In this document: piece after piece, positions 8,029-17,297 of the stretch | Position numbering within the stretch: position 1 is the stretch's first letter | Layout of the letters: every line of letters starts with the position of its first letter | NCBI GenBank assembly: GCA_017502845.1 | Contig: JAFVUE010000001.1 | Coordinates: 1-58,044, forward strand | DNA: 58,044 nt | Reading direction: 5' to 3' | Source: Clostridia bacterium | Lineage (GTDB): Bacteria; Bacillota; Clostridia; UMGS1810 | Program-made: the position numbers and the translations under genes | The notes under the pieces: model-generated | Database searches by the model: none | Told to the model about the DNA's origin: nothing | The model's input: the letters and a program-made list of their open reading frames with translations, nothing else

Positions 8029-10080
8029 ATGCAGGAGAAAGATTCCAATAAAGTTGTAGTTGTATATATTTTTGCGGCACTCCTTATGATTCTCATACTG
8101 ATCCGTCTTATAGACCTTCAGCTTGTGAAGGGTAAGGATTATGCCCTTAAGAGTGAGAGCCATCTTGTTTCATCTCTTAATGTACCTGCTCCCCGTGGCG
8201 AGATTCTTGACCGCTACGGAAGACCGCTTGTTATAAACAGGATGGGGTTTTCCATACAGTTCCGTAAGACAAGTGCAACGGACGAGCAACTCAATTCAAC
8301 CATACTTGCTATTGTAAATCTTATGGACGAATACAATCAGAACTATGTTGACACTCTCCCGTTAAATGAAGACGGCAGTGATTTTCTCTATATGCAATAC
8401 GAGGGGGAGGAAAGACAGAGCAGGATAGATAAATTCCGTGATAAATCAAAACTTAAAAGCACTACTGCAGGTGGCGTCCTGTATGAACTTTGCGAAAGAT
8501 ACGGTATAAATCCGGCATATACTCTTTCGGAAAAACGCAAGATTGCAGGTGTGCGGTATGAGATGGAGACAAGGGTTTTCAGCGCAAGTTCTCCATATAC
8601 TTTTGCGGCGGATGTTGATGAATCTGTTGTTATGATACTCCGTGAACAGAGTATGAAGTATGACGGAGTGAATATTGTTATAAACCCTGTAAGAGAATAT
8701 GTTAATGGCAGTCTTGCGTCTCATATTCTCGGTAGGGTAGGTATCATCTACCAGGAAGAGTATGAATTGCTCAAGGACAAAAATTACGGTATGAACGATA
8801 TCATCGGTAAAGACGGTATGGAAAAATACCTTGAGCCCTATATACGTGGAACAGACGGTAAGAGTAGTGTAGAGCAGACTTTCAAGGGCAAGACTACTTC
8901 CGTAACCAATGAAGTAGCTCCCATCCCCGGCGACGATGCGCTTCTTACTATTGATATAGATATCCAACGTGCAGCAGAGGATGCCCTTGCACGGACTATT
9001 GCAGATCTTCAGGCGGGAGACACAAGCGGTAACCAGGCAAAGGTCGGATCCTGCGTGGCAGTTGATGTAAATACAGGAGAAATCCTTGCTATTGCGAGTT
9101 ATCCGTCATTTAATCCCACTACTTTTGACGAGGATTATAACGATCTTTATAACGATCCCCTTAAGCCAATGTTCAACAGAGCGCTTGGCGGTGCTTATGC
9201 GCCGGGTTCCACATTCAAAATGCTTACTGCTATTGCGGGTCTTGAAGAGGGTGTTATCACAACAGACGAATATATAAAGGACGAAGGTGTTTACGAATAT
9301 TACGGACAGACCTTCGACTGTTGGATTTATACAAGCACAGGAGAGAATCACGGTTATGTAAATGTTTCCGAAGCAATCCGTGATTCCTGTAACTATTATT
9401 TTTATGAAACGGGCAGACGCCTTGGTGTTGATAAGATGATGGAGTACGGCAAATCCATCGGTCTCGGCGAATACACGGGTATTGAGATAGAGGGCGAAAC
9501 CAAGGGCGTTCTTGCAAGTCCCGAATATAAGCAGAGGATTTTTGAGCAGCAATGGTTCCCCGGCGATACATTGCAGATGGCAATCGGTCAGTCGTTCAAT
9601 CTTTTCTCTCCCCTGCAACTTGCAAGTTATACTGCGACTTTGGCAAACGGCGGGACAAGATACCGTCTCCATTTACTTAAGAATGTGCGCGACAGAGAAA
9701 CAGGTGAATATGTTGTGTCCGGCGAACCTGTTGTTCTCGGGCAGATTGATATGAAAGATTCCACAAGGGATGCCATTTTCTCCGGTATGCGAAAGGTTTG
9801 TCAGGAGGGCGGTACTGCTGCAAGTGTATTTGCTGAGTATCCTATTCCCGTTTGTGCAAAGACCGGTTCAGCACAGGTAAATACAGGTGCGGCAAACGGT
9901 GTGTTCGTTGCCTTTGCACCTGCGGATAATCCGCGTATAGCTGTTGCAGTTGTGGTTGAGAATGCAGGTTCAGGTAATTCTATCGCCCCTATCGCGCGAG
10001 AAATATTCGACGTGTATTTCCAACTTAATAAGACGCCACAGAAAGATAATACCGGTACTAAAAACCAACTTCTGCCGTAA
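8029..10080 (+). CDS. mrdA: Penicillin-binding protein 2 (class B transpeptidase of elongation)
   Basis: A 683-aa class B penicillin-binding protein that cross-links peptidoglycan during cell elongation. It has a short cytoplasmic tail, one membrane helix at about 8-28, the dimerisation region beginning PAPRGEILDRYGRPL (54-68), and a transpeptidase domain with the active-site serine in STFK (394-397), SCN (453-455) and KTG (611-613). It follows mreD closely. The partner glycosyltransferase RodA is not encoded nearby. Confidence 0.94.
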   Translation: MQEKDSNKVVVVYIFAALLMILILIRLIDLQLVKGKDYALKSESHLVSSLNVPAPRGEILDRYGRPLVINRMGFSIQFRKTSATDEQLNSTILAIVNLMDEYNQNYVDTLPLNEDGSDFLYMQYEGEERQSRIDKFRDKSKLKSTTAGGVLYELCERYGINPAYTLSEKRKIAGVRYEMETRVFSASSPYTFAADVDESVVMILREQSMKYDGVNIVINPVREYVNGSLASHILGRVGIIYQEEYELLKDKNYGMNDIIGKDGMEKYLEPYIRGTDGKSSVEQTFKGKTTSVTNEVAPIPGDDALLTIDIDIQRAAEDALARTIADLQAGDTSGNQAKVGSCVAVDVNTGEILAIASYPSFNPTTFDEDYNDLYNDPLKPMFNRALGGAYAPGSTFKMLTAIAGLEEGVITTDEYIKDEGVYEYYGQTFDCWIYTSTGENHGYVNVSEAIRDSCNYYFYETGRRLGVDKMMEYGKSIGLGEYTGIEIEGETKGVLASPEYKQRIFEQQWFPGDTLQMAIGQSFNLFSPLQLASYTATLANGGTRYRLHLLKNVRDRETGEYVVSGEPVVLGQIDMKDSTRDAIFSGMRKVCQEGGTAASVFAEYPIPVCAKTGSAQVNTGAANGVFVAFAPADNPRIAVAVVVENAGSGNSIAPIAREIFDVYFQLNKTPQKDNTGTKNQLLP

Positions 10081-10150
10081 TCTGCATGTAAAAACAACAG
10101 GGATATTTATGTAAAAAAGTTACAAAAGAGTAAAAAATAGCATCAAGTTA

Positions 10151-10179
10151 TAGACAAGCATATGTAAATGTAGTATGAT
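10151..10179 (+). promoter_or_regulatory. Likely promoter of minD
   Basis: TAGACA (10151-10156) and TATGAT (10174-10179) are 17 bases apart in the 135-base gap between the PBP2 gene and minD. The -35 element is imperfect. Confidence 0.5.
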
Positions 10180-10215
10180 TATAGGGTAAAATATATTGAC
10201 AGGAGGTGTGCTCTG

Positions 10216-11010
10216 ATGGCCGAAACAATAGTTATAACATCCGGTAAAGGCGGCGTAGGTAAGAGCACCACAACTGCCAATGTGGGTATAGCACTTGCTG
10301 CACTTGGCAAGAAAGTTATACTTGTTGATACTGATATCGGTCTTCGTAACCTTGACGTTATATTGGGAGTAGAGGACAGCATCGTATACGATATAGTAGA
10401 CGTTATCCGTGATGAAGCACTTTATGATAAAGCGCTTTTGGAGGATTCCAGATATCCAAATCTTAAATTTCTTGCGGCGGCGCAGACTTGCGATAAGACG
10501 GCCATCTGTGAGGAGGATATGATAAAACTCTGTGATCGACTTAAGAAGGATGCGGATTATGTGCTGATTGACTGTCCTGCGGGTATAGAGCAGGGTTTCC
10601 GCAATGCTGTTGCAGGTGCGGATAAGGCGCTGGTTATCACAATGGCTGAGAAATCTGCCATCCGTGATGCTGACAGGATAATAGACCTTCTTTCGGAACA
10701 CGGAATAGACGATGTGCGCTTTATTATAAACAGAATACATCCTAATCTTATTAAGCATGGATATATGATGAATGTGGATGATGCCATTGACGCCCTCGGA
10801 GTTCAGGTTATCGGTATAGTTCCCGATGATACGGAGATTATCATAGCCGCATCCCGAAATGAGAACGTGGCACAGGTTGAACATTCACTTGCAGGTAAGG
10901 CATATCGTAATATAGCGGAGCGACTTATGGGAAAGCATGTACCTATTATGGAGATGCCCGACGAAGACAGATTTTTCCGTAAACTAAAGAGACTATTTTC
11001 AAAAAAATAA
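10216..11010 (+). CDS. minD: Septum site-determining protein MinD
   Basis: A 264-aa ParA/MinD-type ATPase that binds the membrane as an ATP dimer and directs where the septum forms. The deviant Walker A motif KGGVGKST is at 11-18, the switch segment [10 protein letters not shown] follows at about 38-47, and the C-terminal amphipathic helix ([13 protein letters not shown]) is the membrane anchor. In many Clostridia minD lies between minC and minE; here neither is present, with the PBP2 gene upstream and mgsA 23 bases downstream. MinD could work with MinC encoded elsewhere or with a DivIVA/MinJ-type partner. Confidence 0.93.
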   Translation: MAETIVITSGKGGVGKSTTTANVGIALAALGKKVILVDTDIGLRNLDVILGVEDSIVYDIVDVIRDEALYDKALLEDSRYPNLKFLAAAQTCDKTAICEEDMIKLCDRLKKDADYVLIDCPAGIEQGFRNAVAGADKALVITMAEKSAIRDADRIIDLLSEHGIDDVRFIINRIHPNLIKHGYMMNVDDAIDALGVQVIGIVPDDTEIIIAASRNENVAQVEHSLAGKAYRNIAERLMGKHVPIMEMPDEDRFFRKLKRLFSKK

Positions 11011-11033
11011 ATACAGCAAAGGATGGTAAACAG

Positions 11034-11444
11034 ATGAACATAGCACTTATAGCACACGACAAGAAAAAAGAACTGATGGTACAGTTTTGTATCGCATACA
11101 CATCTATACTTTCTAAGAACAATTTGTTTGCTACAGGCACAACGGGCGGACTTGTTGCAGATGCTACAGGACTGAAAGTACACAGATTTCTGTCAGGCCC
11201 CCAGGGCGGAGACCAACAGATAGGTGCGCGTATTGCCTATAATGAGATTGACCTGGTTATTTTTTTTCGCGATCCTTTGACGGCACAGCCCCATGAACCT
11301 GATGTTTCAGCGCTCTTCCGTCTTTGCGATGTGCATAATATTCCTCTTGCAACCAACGTTGCTACTGCAGAGGTTCTTGTACGCGGTCTTGAGCGGGGCG
11401 ACCTTGACTGGAGAGATATTGTAAACCCCAAATCAAATTCATAA
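11034..11444 (+). CDS. mgsA: Methylglyoxal synthase
   Basis: A 136-aa enzyme converting dihydroxyacetone phosphate to methylglyoxal plus phosphate, a bypass that relieves sugar-phosphate stress. The phosphate-binding GTTG (about 36-39), the catalytic-loop [10 protein letters not shown] (about 56-65) and the segment [11 protein letters not shown] are all characteristic. Size is typical. It lies just behind minD, a common order in Clostridia. Confidence 0.95.
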   Translation: MNIALIAHDKKKELMVQFCIAYTSILSKNNLFATGTTGGLVADATGLKVHRFLSGPQGGDQQIGARIAYNEIDLVIFFRDPLTAQPHEPDVSALFRLCDVHNIPLATNVATAEVLVRGLERGDLDWRDIVNPKSNS

Positions 11445-11525
11445 TAATTTATACATAAGGCAGGCAATTCCTATGGCGTTGTCTGCTAAAATTATATAAG
11501 TAGTTAATTCACAGGAGGTTACTTC

Positions 11526-12050
11526 ATGGATATTTTTTTAGAGTATATCGTTCCCCGTAAAAAAGGTGTTAGAGAAACAGTAAAGATTATTGCATCGCTT
11601 TTCGGTGTTTTTATTCTTCTTACGATCTGCACTGTTCTCCTTGTTACACCGTTAAATGGTATAGCAATTCCTCTTCTTGCGGCAGGTATATACGGAGCGT
11701 ATCTCATCATCACATCCCAGAACGTGGAGTATGAGTATATAGTAACCAACGGCGAACTTGATGTTGATACCATTATTCATCGCAGGAAGCGTAAACGCCT
11801 TATCAGCGTTCATTCAAGAACGTTTGATATTGTTGCTCCCTGCGGAGATAGCGAATTTGTAAGAGAAGAGAACGCTAATTTCACAAAGGTTATAGATGCT
11901 TCTTCGGGCTATAATGACGGTAAGGCATATTTCGCCGTATTCTCCAAAGACGGTATGAAGATAAAACTTATATTTGAGCCAACTGAAAAAATGCTTGATG
12001 CGTTTAAGACATTTGTTCCGAGAAATGTGCATAAGAGGGCGGATGTATGA
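11526..12050 (+). CDS. Small membrane protein of unknown function (possibly the DUF6106 family)
   Basis: A 174-aa protein with two predicted helices at about 20-62, where the hydrophobic run is interrupted near LNGIAIP, and a soluble C-terminal domain of beta character beginning VEYEYIVTNGELDVDTI. The pattern resembles Clostridial membrane proteins annotated as DUF6106, but I could not check this. AGGAGG lies just before the ATG, and the stop overlaps nnrD by 4 bases (ATGA), suggesting coupled translation. Confidence 0.55.
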   Translation: MDIFLEYIVPRKKGVRETVKIIASLFGVFILLTICTVLLVTPLNGIAIPLLAAGIYGAYLIITSQNVEYEYIVTNGELDVDTIIHRRKRKRLISVHSRTFDIVAPCGDSEFVREENANFTKVIDASSGYNDGKAYFAVFSKDGMKIKLIFEPTEKMLDAFKTFVPRNVHKRADV

Positions 12051-12967
12051 AATCAGATGTAGATATTTCGGATATCATTGCCGGAACTGATACTGGCGAT
12101 GCCGGTGTTATTTCATACGGCAGAGTGAAGAAATCCATCCTTCTCCGCAAAGATGAAACCCATAAGGGCGACTATGGCAGGATATTTATCGTAGCCGGTT
12201 CCAAAGGGCTCACAGGTGCGGCTATTATGGCATCAAAGGCGGCACTTCGATCAGGAGGCGGACTTATTACTCTTGGTTGTGCAGAATCTCTTAACAGTAT
12301 TTTTGAGATAGCACTTCACGAGGTTATGACACTCCCTCTCCCTGATGACGGAAAAGCAATAACACGATACAGCGCAGATGCAATTGTTGATAAAGCATCG
12401 AAATCTTCCGTTCTTCTTTTTGGATGCGGACTTTCCGATACACAGGATGTTTATTCTGTCCTTAAATCCATTCTCCGCAATGTTCATATCCCTGTAGTTA
12501 TAGATGCTGATGGTATAAATGCCATGAGCAGGAATATATATATATTGAAAACGGCAAAATGCCCTGTGATAATTACTCCACATATGGGCGAGTTTTCAAG
12601 GTTGACAGGACTTTCTGCCGAAGATATTATGGCGGATAAGGAAAGAATTGCATCAGAGTTTGCCACAGAATACGGAGTAACACTTGTACTCAAATCCCAC
12701 GAAACAATCATTGCACACAGCAACGGCAAAGTTCGCAGGAATGTTCTTGGCAATCCCGGTATGGCAACAGGCGGAAGCGGAGATGTTTTAGCTGGTGTTA
12801 TCGCATCTTTCATAGGTCAGGGGCTTGAACACGCTGTAGAATGTGGCGTGTATATTCATTCTTTGGCAGGGGATATGGCGGCAGTTGATAAAGGCGAATA
12901 CGGTATGATTCCCACGGACATCATTGAAAATCTTCCTTATGCCATAAAACACATCGTGAAAGGATGA
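12047..12967 (+). CDS. nnrD: ADP-dependent NAD(P)H-hydrate dehydratase
   Basis: A 306-aa metabolite-repair enzyme that dehydrates damaged NADHX/NADPHX back to NAD(P)H, usually at the cost of ADP in bacteria. It has the ribokinase-like fold with KGDYGRIFIVAGS (about 39-51) and the catalytic GNPGMATGGSGDVLAG (about 237-252). The N-terminal epimerase domain (NnrE/YjeF-N) found in many fused versions is absent; the first ~35 residues are a short extension without recognised function. The epimerase must be elsewhere or absent. Confidence 0.87.
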   Translation: MKSDVDISDIIAGTDTGDAGVISYGRVKKSILLRKDETHKGDYGRIFIVAGSKGLTGAAIMASKAALRSGGGLITLGCAESLNSIFEIALHEVMTLPLPDDGKAITRYSADAIVDKASKSSVLLFGCGLSDTQDVYSVLKSILRNVHIPVVIDADGINAMSRNIYILKTAKCPVIITPHMGEFSRLTGLSAEDIMADKERIASEFATEYGVTLVLKSHETIIAHSNGKVRRNVLGNPGMATGGSGDVLAGVIASFIGQGLEHAVECGVYIHSLAGDMAAVDKGEYGMIPTDIIENLPYAIKHIVKG

Positions 12968-12973
12968 TATTGT

Positions 12974-13501
12974 CTGCGAAAAATCTGCTTGGTAATTTTA
13001 CTTTTAACGATAATCCTCACAGGATGCGGAAAGAATGCCGAGGTCAGATATACAGTAGATGAACTTCTCCGTACACCATATAAAGCGGAATGCACGGCAA
13101 GGATTTCCACAAATAAAACCGTAAACGAATTTACCTACAGTTGTCAGCGATTTGAAGACGGTACATATACCGTAGATTACGGAGATATGAAGATTACTGT
13201 AGATAGTAGCGGTGCTGTTTTAAGCGGATACGGCATGGAGAAAAACACAGGGCTTGCAGAGGGTGTGCTACCCCTTCTCCCAACGTATTTTTTTGAAAAT
13301 TATCTTGCAGACGGCAAGGTTAAGGAAACAGATGAGGGGTATATCCTTTCCTGTGATATACAGGGCGACAACCCTTACCGTGTCAAAGGCGAAATGACGA
13401 CAGATAAAAACCTTATCCCCACCGTTATGAGAATAGCGGATAAAGATGGTAGAACCACTATAGATGTTGAAATTACAGATTTCCACAGAAAGGCAGAATG
13501 A
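12974..13501 (+). CDS. Lipoprotein, YdcC/LolA-like by position, probable CTG start
   Basis: An exported lipoprotein with lipobox LTGC; the cysteine would be acylated after cleavage. The reading frame has no ATG or GTG before the lipobox. A TTG at 12989 gives a signal peptide without the basic N-region. CTG at 12974 gives MRKICLVILLLTIILTGC, a near-ideal lipoprotein signal, nine bases after AAAGGA, so I prefer it (175 aa). The mature part is beta-rich and unrecognised. In Bacillus the lipoprotein YdcC also lies immediately upstream of alr and the MazEF homologue, so a LolA-like role is possible. Confidence 0.65.
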   Translation: MRKICLVILLLTIILTGCGKNAEVRYTVDELLRTPYKAECTARISTNKTVNEFTYSCQRFEDGTYTVDYGDMKITVDSSGAVLSGYGMEKNTGLAEGVLPLLPTYFFENYLADGKVKETDEGYILSCDIQGDNPYRVKGEMTTDKNLIPTVMRIADKDGRTTIDVEITDFHRKAE

Positions 13502-13505
13502 TTTT

Positions 13506-14669
13506 ATGAGAGCATGGGCAGAGATAAATCTTGATAATATTTCTCATAATATATCTTGCATCCGTAAGAGATTGAAAGGCGACACGCGCCTTCTTGCAGT
13601 TATCAAGGCGGACGGCTATGGCCATGGTTATAAAGAAGTGGCAAAGGTTGCCGTTGAGAACGGTGCGGACTTTTTCGGAGTAGCATCAGCAGATGAAGCG
13701 ATGCAGCTTCGCCGTAGCGGTTTTGATACGCCGATTCTTATTTTAGGACCTGTTGACGATGACGAATTCGTTTACGTTGTTGATAAAAATGTGGCAATCA
13801 CCGTTTTTGATATCAACATCGCAAAACGAATTTCCACCGTTGCGGTGGCGCTTGGTAAGGAAGCCAAAATTCATATTAAGATAGATACAGGTATGAGTCG
13901 TATCGGTTATATGGCAGTAAGTGATAACAGAGAAGCAATGATAGATGAGATTGTAGAGATCAACAACCTCCCCAATCTTACCATAGAGGGAATATTTACT
14001 CATTTTGCAAAATCCGATGTTCCGGGCAGTGATTTCACAAAAATCCAGTTTGAGCGGTTTATTGATGTTTGCGACGAACTTAAATCCCGTGGTGTGGATA
14101 TTCCAATACGCCATTGTTGTAATAGTGGCGGTATAGTTAATTTCCCCGAATACCATCTTGATATGGTTCGCAGCGGCATTATCTCTTACGGCTATTATCC
14201 GTCAGAAGAATCCTTTTCTGAAGAGTTTGACCTTCGTCCCGCAATGCAGCTTAAATCAAAAATAACCGATGTCAAACGTGTCGGTGCAGGAATCGGCGTA
14301 AGTTACGGCGGCACCTATGAAACCGAAGAGCCCGTTGACGTGGCAACATTTGGAATCGGCTATGCAGACGGATATTTCCGTTCACTTTCGAATAATGCAC
14401 AGGTTATAGTAGGCGGGAAAATTGCCAATGTGATTGGCAGAGTGTGTATGGACCAGACAATGGCTGATGTTACACATATTAAAAATATAAAAATCGGTGA
14501 TGAGGTTATATTATTCGGCACAGATGGTAATAATACAATTACCGTAGATTCTGTTGCAGCCAGAGCAGGTACTATCAATTATGAAGTGCTTTCGGTTGTC
14601 GGTAAGCGCGTCCCCCGGGTTTACATAAAGGACGGTAAAGTGATAAAGGTGCTGAATTACTTGGTATAA
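13506..14669 (+). CDS. alr: Alanine racemase
   Basis: A PLP-dependent racemase (387 aa) making D-alanine for peptidoglycan. AVIKADGYGHGY carries the PLP lysine (Lys34). The C-terminal domain supplies the catalytic tyrosine in GVSYGGTY, and GRVCMDQTM is also conserved. The start chosen is ATG 13506, four bases after the lipoprotein stop; an upstream in-frame start at 13464 lies within that gene. Gene order lipoprotein-alr-mazE-mazF matches Bacillus. Confidence 0.94.
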   Translation: MRAWAEINLDNISHNISCIRKRLKGDTRLLAVIKADGYGHGYKEVAKVAVENGADFFGVASADEAMQLRRSGFDTPILILGPVDDDEFVYVVDKNVAITVFDINIAKRISTVAVALGKEAKIHIKIDTGMSRIGYMAVSDNREAMIDEIVEINNLPNLTIEGIFTHFAKSDVPGSDFTKIQFERFIDVCDELKSRGVDIPIRHCCNSGGIVNFPEYHLDMVRSGIISYGYYPSEESFSEEFDLRPAMQLKSKITDVKRVGAGIGVSYGGTYETEEPVDVATFGIGYADGYFRSLSNNAQVIVGGKIANVIGRVCMDQTMADVTHIKNIKIGDEVILFGTDGNNTITVDSVAARAGTINYEVLSVVGKRVPRVYIKDGKVIKVLNYLV

Positions 14670-14676
14670 ACTGCAT

Positions 14677-14705
14677 TTGACTTTCATATGAAACCTTTGT
14701 ATAAT
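14677..14705 (+). promoter_or_regulatory. Promoter of mazEF
   Basis: TTGACT (14677-14682) and TATAAT (14700-14705) are 17 bases apart, between alr and mazE. This would give the toxin-antitoxin pair its own transcription. An imperfect AT-rich inverted repeat follows and could be an operator, but that is speculative. Confidence 0.75.
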
Positions 14706-14749
14706 GTAGTATATATATCACAATGTATACGAATGGGGGCTTGATTGAA

Positions 14750-15031
14750 ATGTCGCGACAAAGGAAGATACTTATCAGCGTGCCTGATTCTTTGCTTACA
14801 GAAGTTGACGATTTTGCCAGTTCCATAAACATAAACAGAAGCGAATTCATACGTGATGCCTTGCGCCTGTATATCAAGGAACGTAAGAAGACAGATATGA
14901 TTTCACGGCTGAGAAAGGGCTATGAGGAAATGGCGGAGATCAATCTCGATATTGCTGAGTTCTGCGTTACGGCAGACGAGGAACAGCAACGGGCCTACGA
15001 GATCAAACTTTCGGAGTGTGATTGTAAGTGA
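14750..15031 (+). CDS. mazE: Ribbon-helix-helix antitoxin MazE (EndoAI-like)
   Basis: A 93-aa antitoxin. The N-terminal ribbon-helix-helix DNA-binding domain ([18 protein letters not shown], then [14 protein letters not shown]) would bind its own promoter. The C-terminal tail would block the toxin's active site. The start is ATG 14750, ten bases after a GGGGG ribosome site; earlier in-frame starts at 14723 and 14741 lack one. It overlaps mazF by 4 bases (GTGA), which couples their translation. Confidence 0.85.
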   Translation: MSRQRKILISVPDSLLTEVDDFASSININRSEFIRDALRLYIKERKKTDMISRLRKGYEEMAEINLDIAEFCVTADEEQQRAYEIKLSECDCK

Positions 15032-15375
15032 TAGTAAGACGAGGCGATATTTATTACGCGGATTTATCACCTGTTGTAGGCAGTGAACAGGGTGGCATAC
15101 GCCCTGTACTTGTAGTGCAGAATGATGTGGGCAATAAATACAGTCCCACGGTTATTGTAGCGGCTATTACCAGCCGTATCAATAAAGCCAAGATGCCTAC
15201 ACATATAGAGATAAAAGGTGAGGAATACGGGTTAAGTAAGGATTCTGTTATCCTGCTTGAGCAGATACGTACCGTAGATAAGAGACGCCTCAAGGAACGG
15301 ATAGGTCATGTGGATGATTCCGTCATTGAAATGGTAAACGAAGCAGTAGCCGTAAGTTTAGGGCTTATGGATTGA
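15028..15375 (+). CDS. mazF: mRNA interferase toxin MazF (EndoA/PemK family)
   Basis: A 115-aa sequence-specific endoribonuclease; the Bacillus homologue cuts at UACAU. It opens with the hallmark [20 protein letters not shown] (about 4-23), and has RPVLVVQND and [13 protein letters not shown] (about 76-88) supplying active-site residues. The GTG start overlaps the antitoxin stop. A terminator lies 13 bases downstream, so the module ends here. Confidence 0.93.
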   Translation: MIVRRGDIYYADLSPVVGSEQGGIRPVLVVQNDVGNKYSPTVIVAAITSRINKAKMPTHIEIKGEEYGLSKDSVILLEQIRTVDKRRLKERIGHVDDSVIEMVNEAVAVSLGLMD

Positions 15376-15387
15376 TAAGATAAAATG

Positions 15388-15413
15388 AACGGGTACGTAA
15401 GTGCCCGTTTTTT
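15388..15413 (+). terminator. Rho-independent terminator after mazF
   Basis: AACGGGTAC pairs with GTGCCCGTT (one G-T pair) around a 4-base loop, followed directly by a T run. It ends only a few bases before the rqcH ribosome site. Confidence 0.8.
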
Positions 15414-15427
15414 AAGGAGCATATACT

Positions 15428-17191
15428 ATGGCAATGGATTCCATTACAGTCCGCGCACTTGTAGTTGAACTCAATGAACTACTCACGGGCGGCAGGATAG
15501 ACAAAATATATCAACCGGAGAGAAGCCAGATTATAATGGGTATTCGCTCAAACGGAGTTAATTATAAATTACTCCTTTGTGCAAACCCGTCTTTTCCGAG
15601 AGTACATATTACAGAGGGTAAGGCAGAGAACCCTGCCACGCCGCCGATGCTTTGTATGCTTTTGAGAAAGCATCTTTCAGCGGGTAAGATTTTAAGGGTG
15701 TATCAGCACTCTTTTGAACGTGTAATTAAAATAGATATCGAAAGCAGGGACGAGCTTGGCGAACTGTCTGTGAAAACCCTTATAGCCGAGATTATGGGCA
15801 AACACTCCAATATTATATTGGTTGATAAGAACGGTAAGATAATCGACAGTATTTATCACGTGGATATTACCGTTAGTAGCGTCCGTCAGATTCTTCCTGG
15901 ACTTATGTATGAAAATCCACCTTCACAGGGTAAAGCATCTCCACTTGCCGCATCTGAAGTAGATGTTGCATCTGCTATTGACGATGACGGCGAAGCGGCG
16001 CATAGTATTGTAAATAAATTTATGGGTATCAGTCCTCTTTCTGCACGTGAGATAGTGTATAGGGCAATTGGTTCAGCCGAAGCGGTTGTTCCAAAAGGCG
16101 ATACTGAAACACGAAATAAAATCGCAGATTCTTTCTGCATTATATTCGATAAAATCAAATCGGGAGATTTCACGCCACAGGTTATAGTGAACACAGAGAA
16201 TAAATCTCTTGTGGATTTCTCTGCTATAGACATTGCCCAGTATGAGGGAATGGCAAGTTCCGTTAAATTTGAAACTTTAAGCGAGGCACTTGAATATTTT
16301 TTCATAGGTAAGGCAACTGCCGCGTTTCTTAAACAGAAATCTTCCGATCTTACGAAAATAGTTAATGCCAATCTTGACCGTTGCCGTAAGAAACTGCAGA
16401 TAGAGAACGAAACTATTGCCAAGGCAGAGAAGAGAGAAAAATATAAAGTTTACGGCGATCTTATTATGGCAAATCTCTATGCCATTGAACCGGGTGCAAA
16501 ACAGGTAACGCTTGATAATTTCTATGGAGAACCGGGAGAGCAGATAACGATTCCTCTTAAGGAAGATCAATCTGCCACTCGTAATGCACAGCGTTATTAT
16601 GCTCGTTACAATAAGGAAAAGACGGCGTATGCGGAAACTCTCAAACAACGTGAACTCAATCTTCGTGAGATAGACTATCTTGAATCCGTTGCAGAAGCAA
16701 TACCTCTTGCGGAATCAAGCGACGAGATAGGGCAGATAAGAGATGAACTTGCAGGAGAGGGCTATGTGCGCCTCCGCGGTGTGCAGAAACGCAAAAAAGA
16801 AGAGAAACCCAATCCAATGCACTTTATCAGCAGCGACGGCTATGATATTTATGTAGGTAAGAATAATAGGCAGAACGATTATGTTACATTAAAACTTTCC
16901 CGTCCCACGGATATATGGCTTCATACAAAGGAGATACACGGCTCCCACGTTATAGTCAAGACAAACGATGCCATGACTGTACCTGACCGTACTTATGAGG
17001 AGGCAGGAATGCTTGCGGCATATTACAGTAAGGGTAGAGGTTCGGCATCGGTGCCTGTGGATTATACCGAAGTTTATAATGTGAAGAAACCCTCAGGGGC
17101 AAAACCCGGCATGGTAATATATGTTGATTACAGTACAATGTATGTAACTCCCGACAGAGAAGTAATCGAGAAACTGGAAAGAGTAAAATAA
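15428..17191 (+). CDS. rqcH: Ribosome-associated quality-control protein RqcH (NFACT family)
   Basis: A 587-aa homologue of Rqc2/FbpA that binds split 50S subunits carrying stalled nascent chains and recruits alanyl-tRNA to add poly-alanine tails. The NFACT-N domain covers about 1-250 (LTGGRIDKIYQP near 20, TPPMLCMLLRKHL near 75), a long coiled coil spans about 300-430, and the NFACT-R domain near 455-555 has the conserved SDGYDIYVGKN and TDIWLHTKEIHGSHV. Older annotation calls it a fibronectin-binding protein. AAGGAG lies 8 bases before the ATG. Confidence 0.92.
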   Translation: MAMDSITVRALVVELNELLTGGRIDKIYQPERSQIIMGIRSNGVNYKLLLCANPSFPRVHITEGKAENPATPPMLCMLLRKHLSAGKILRVYQHSFERVIKIDIESRDELGELSVKTLIAEIMGKHSNIILVDKNGKIIDSIYHVDITVSSVRQILPGLMYENPPSQGKASPLAASEVDVASAIDDDGEAAHSIVNKFMGISPLSAREIVYRAIGSAEAVVPKGDTETRNKIADSFCIIFDKIKSGDFTPQVIVNTENKSLVDFSAIDIAQYEGMASSVKFETLSEALEYFFIGKATAAFLKQKSSDLTKIVNANLDRCRKKLQIENETIAKAEKREKYKVYGDLIMANLYAIEPGAKQVTLDNFYGEPGEQITIPLKEDQSATRNAQRYYARYNKEKTAYAETLKQRELNLREIDYLESVAEAIPLAESSDEIGQIRDELAGEGYVRLRGVQKRKKEEKPNPMHFISSDGYDIYVGKNNRQNDYVTLKLSRPTDIWLHTKEIHGSHVIVKTNDAMTVPDRTYEEAGMLAAYYSKGRGSASVPVDYTEVYNVKKPSGAKPGMVIYVDYSTMYVTPDREVIEKLERVK

Positions 17192-17297
17192 CAGCACAAT
17201 TTTATAGTTTTTCTTACGGTAAGCAAAAAATTTATAGAAAAACATGATAAAAGTGTTGTATACTTTGGATAACTTGATTTGTTAGGGGGTACGATCT

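Noticed and set aside
10081-10215. Remnant of minC before minD
   Set aside because: The 135 bases show only promoter-like sequence and no frame resembling MinC on either strand.
14706-14735. Operator for MazE autoregulation in the AT-rich inverted repeat
   Set aside because: The repeat is imperfect and low in complexity; without binding data it cannot be told from chance AT-rich sequence.
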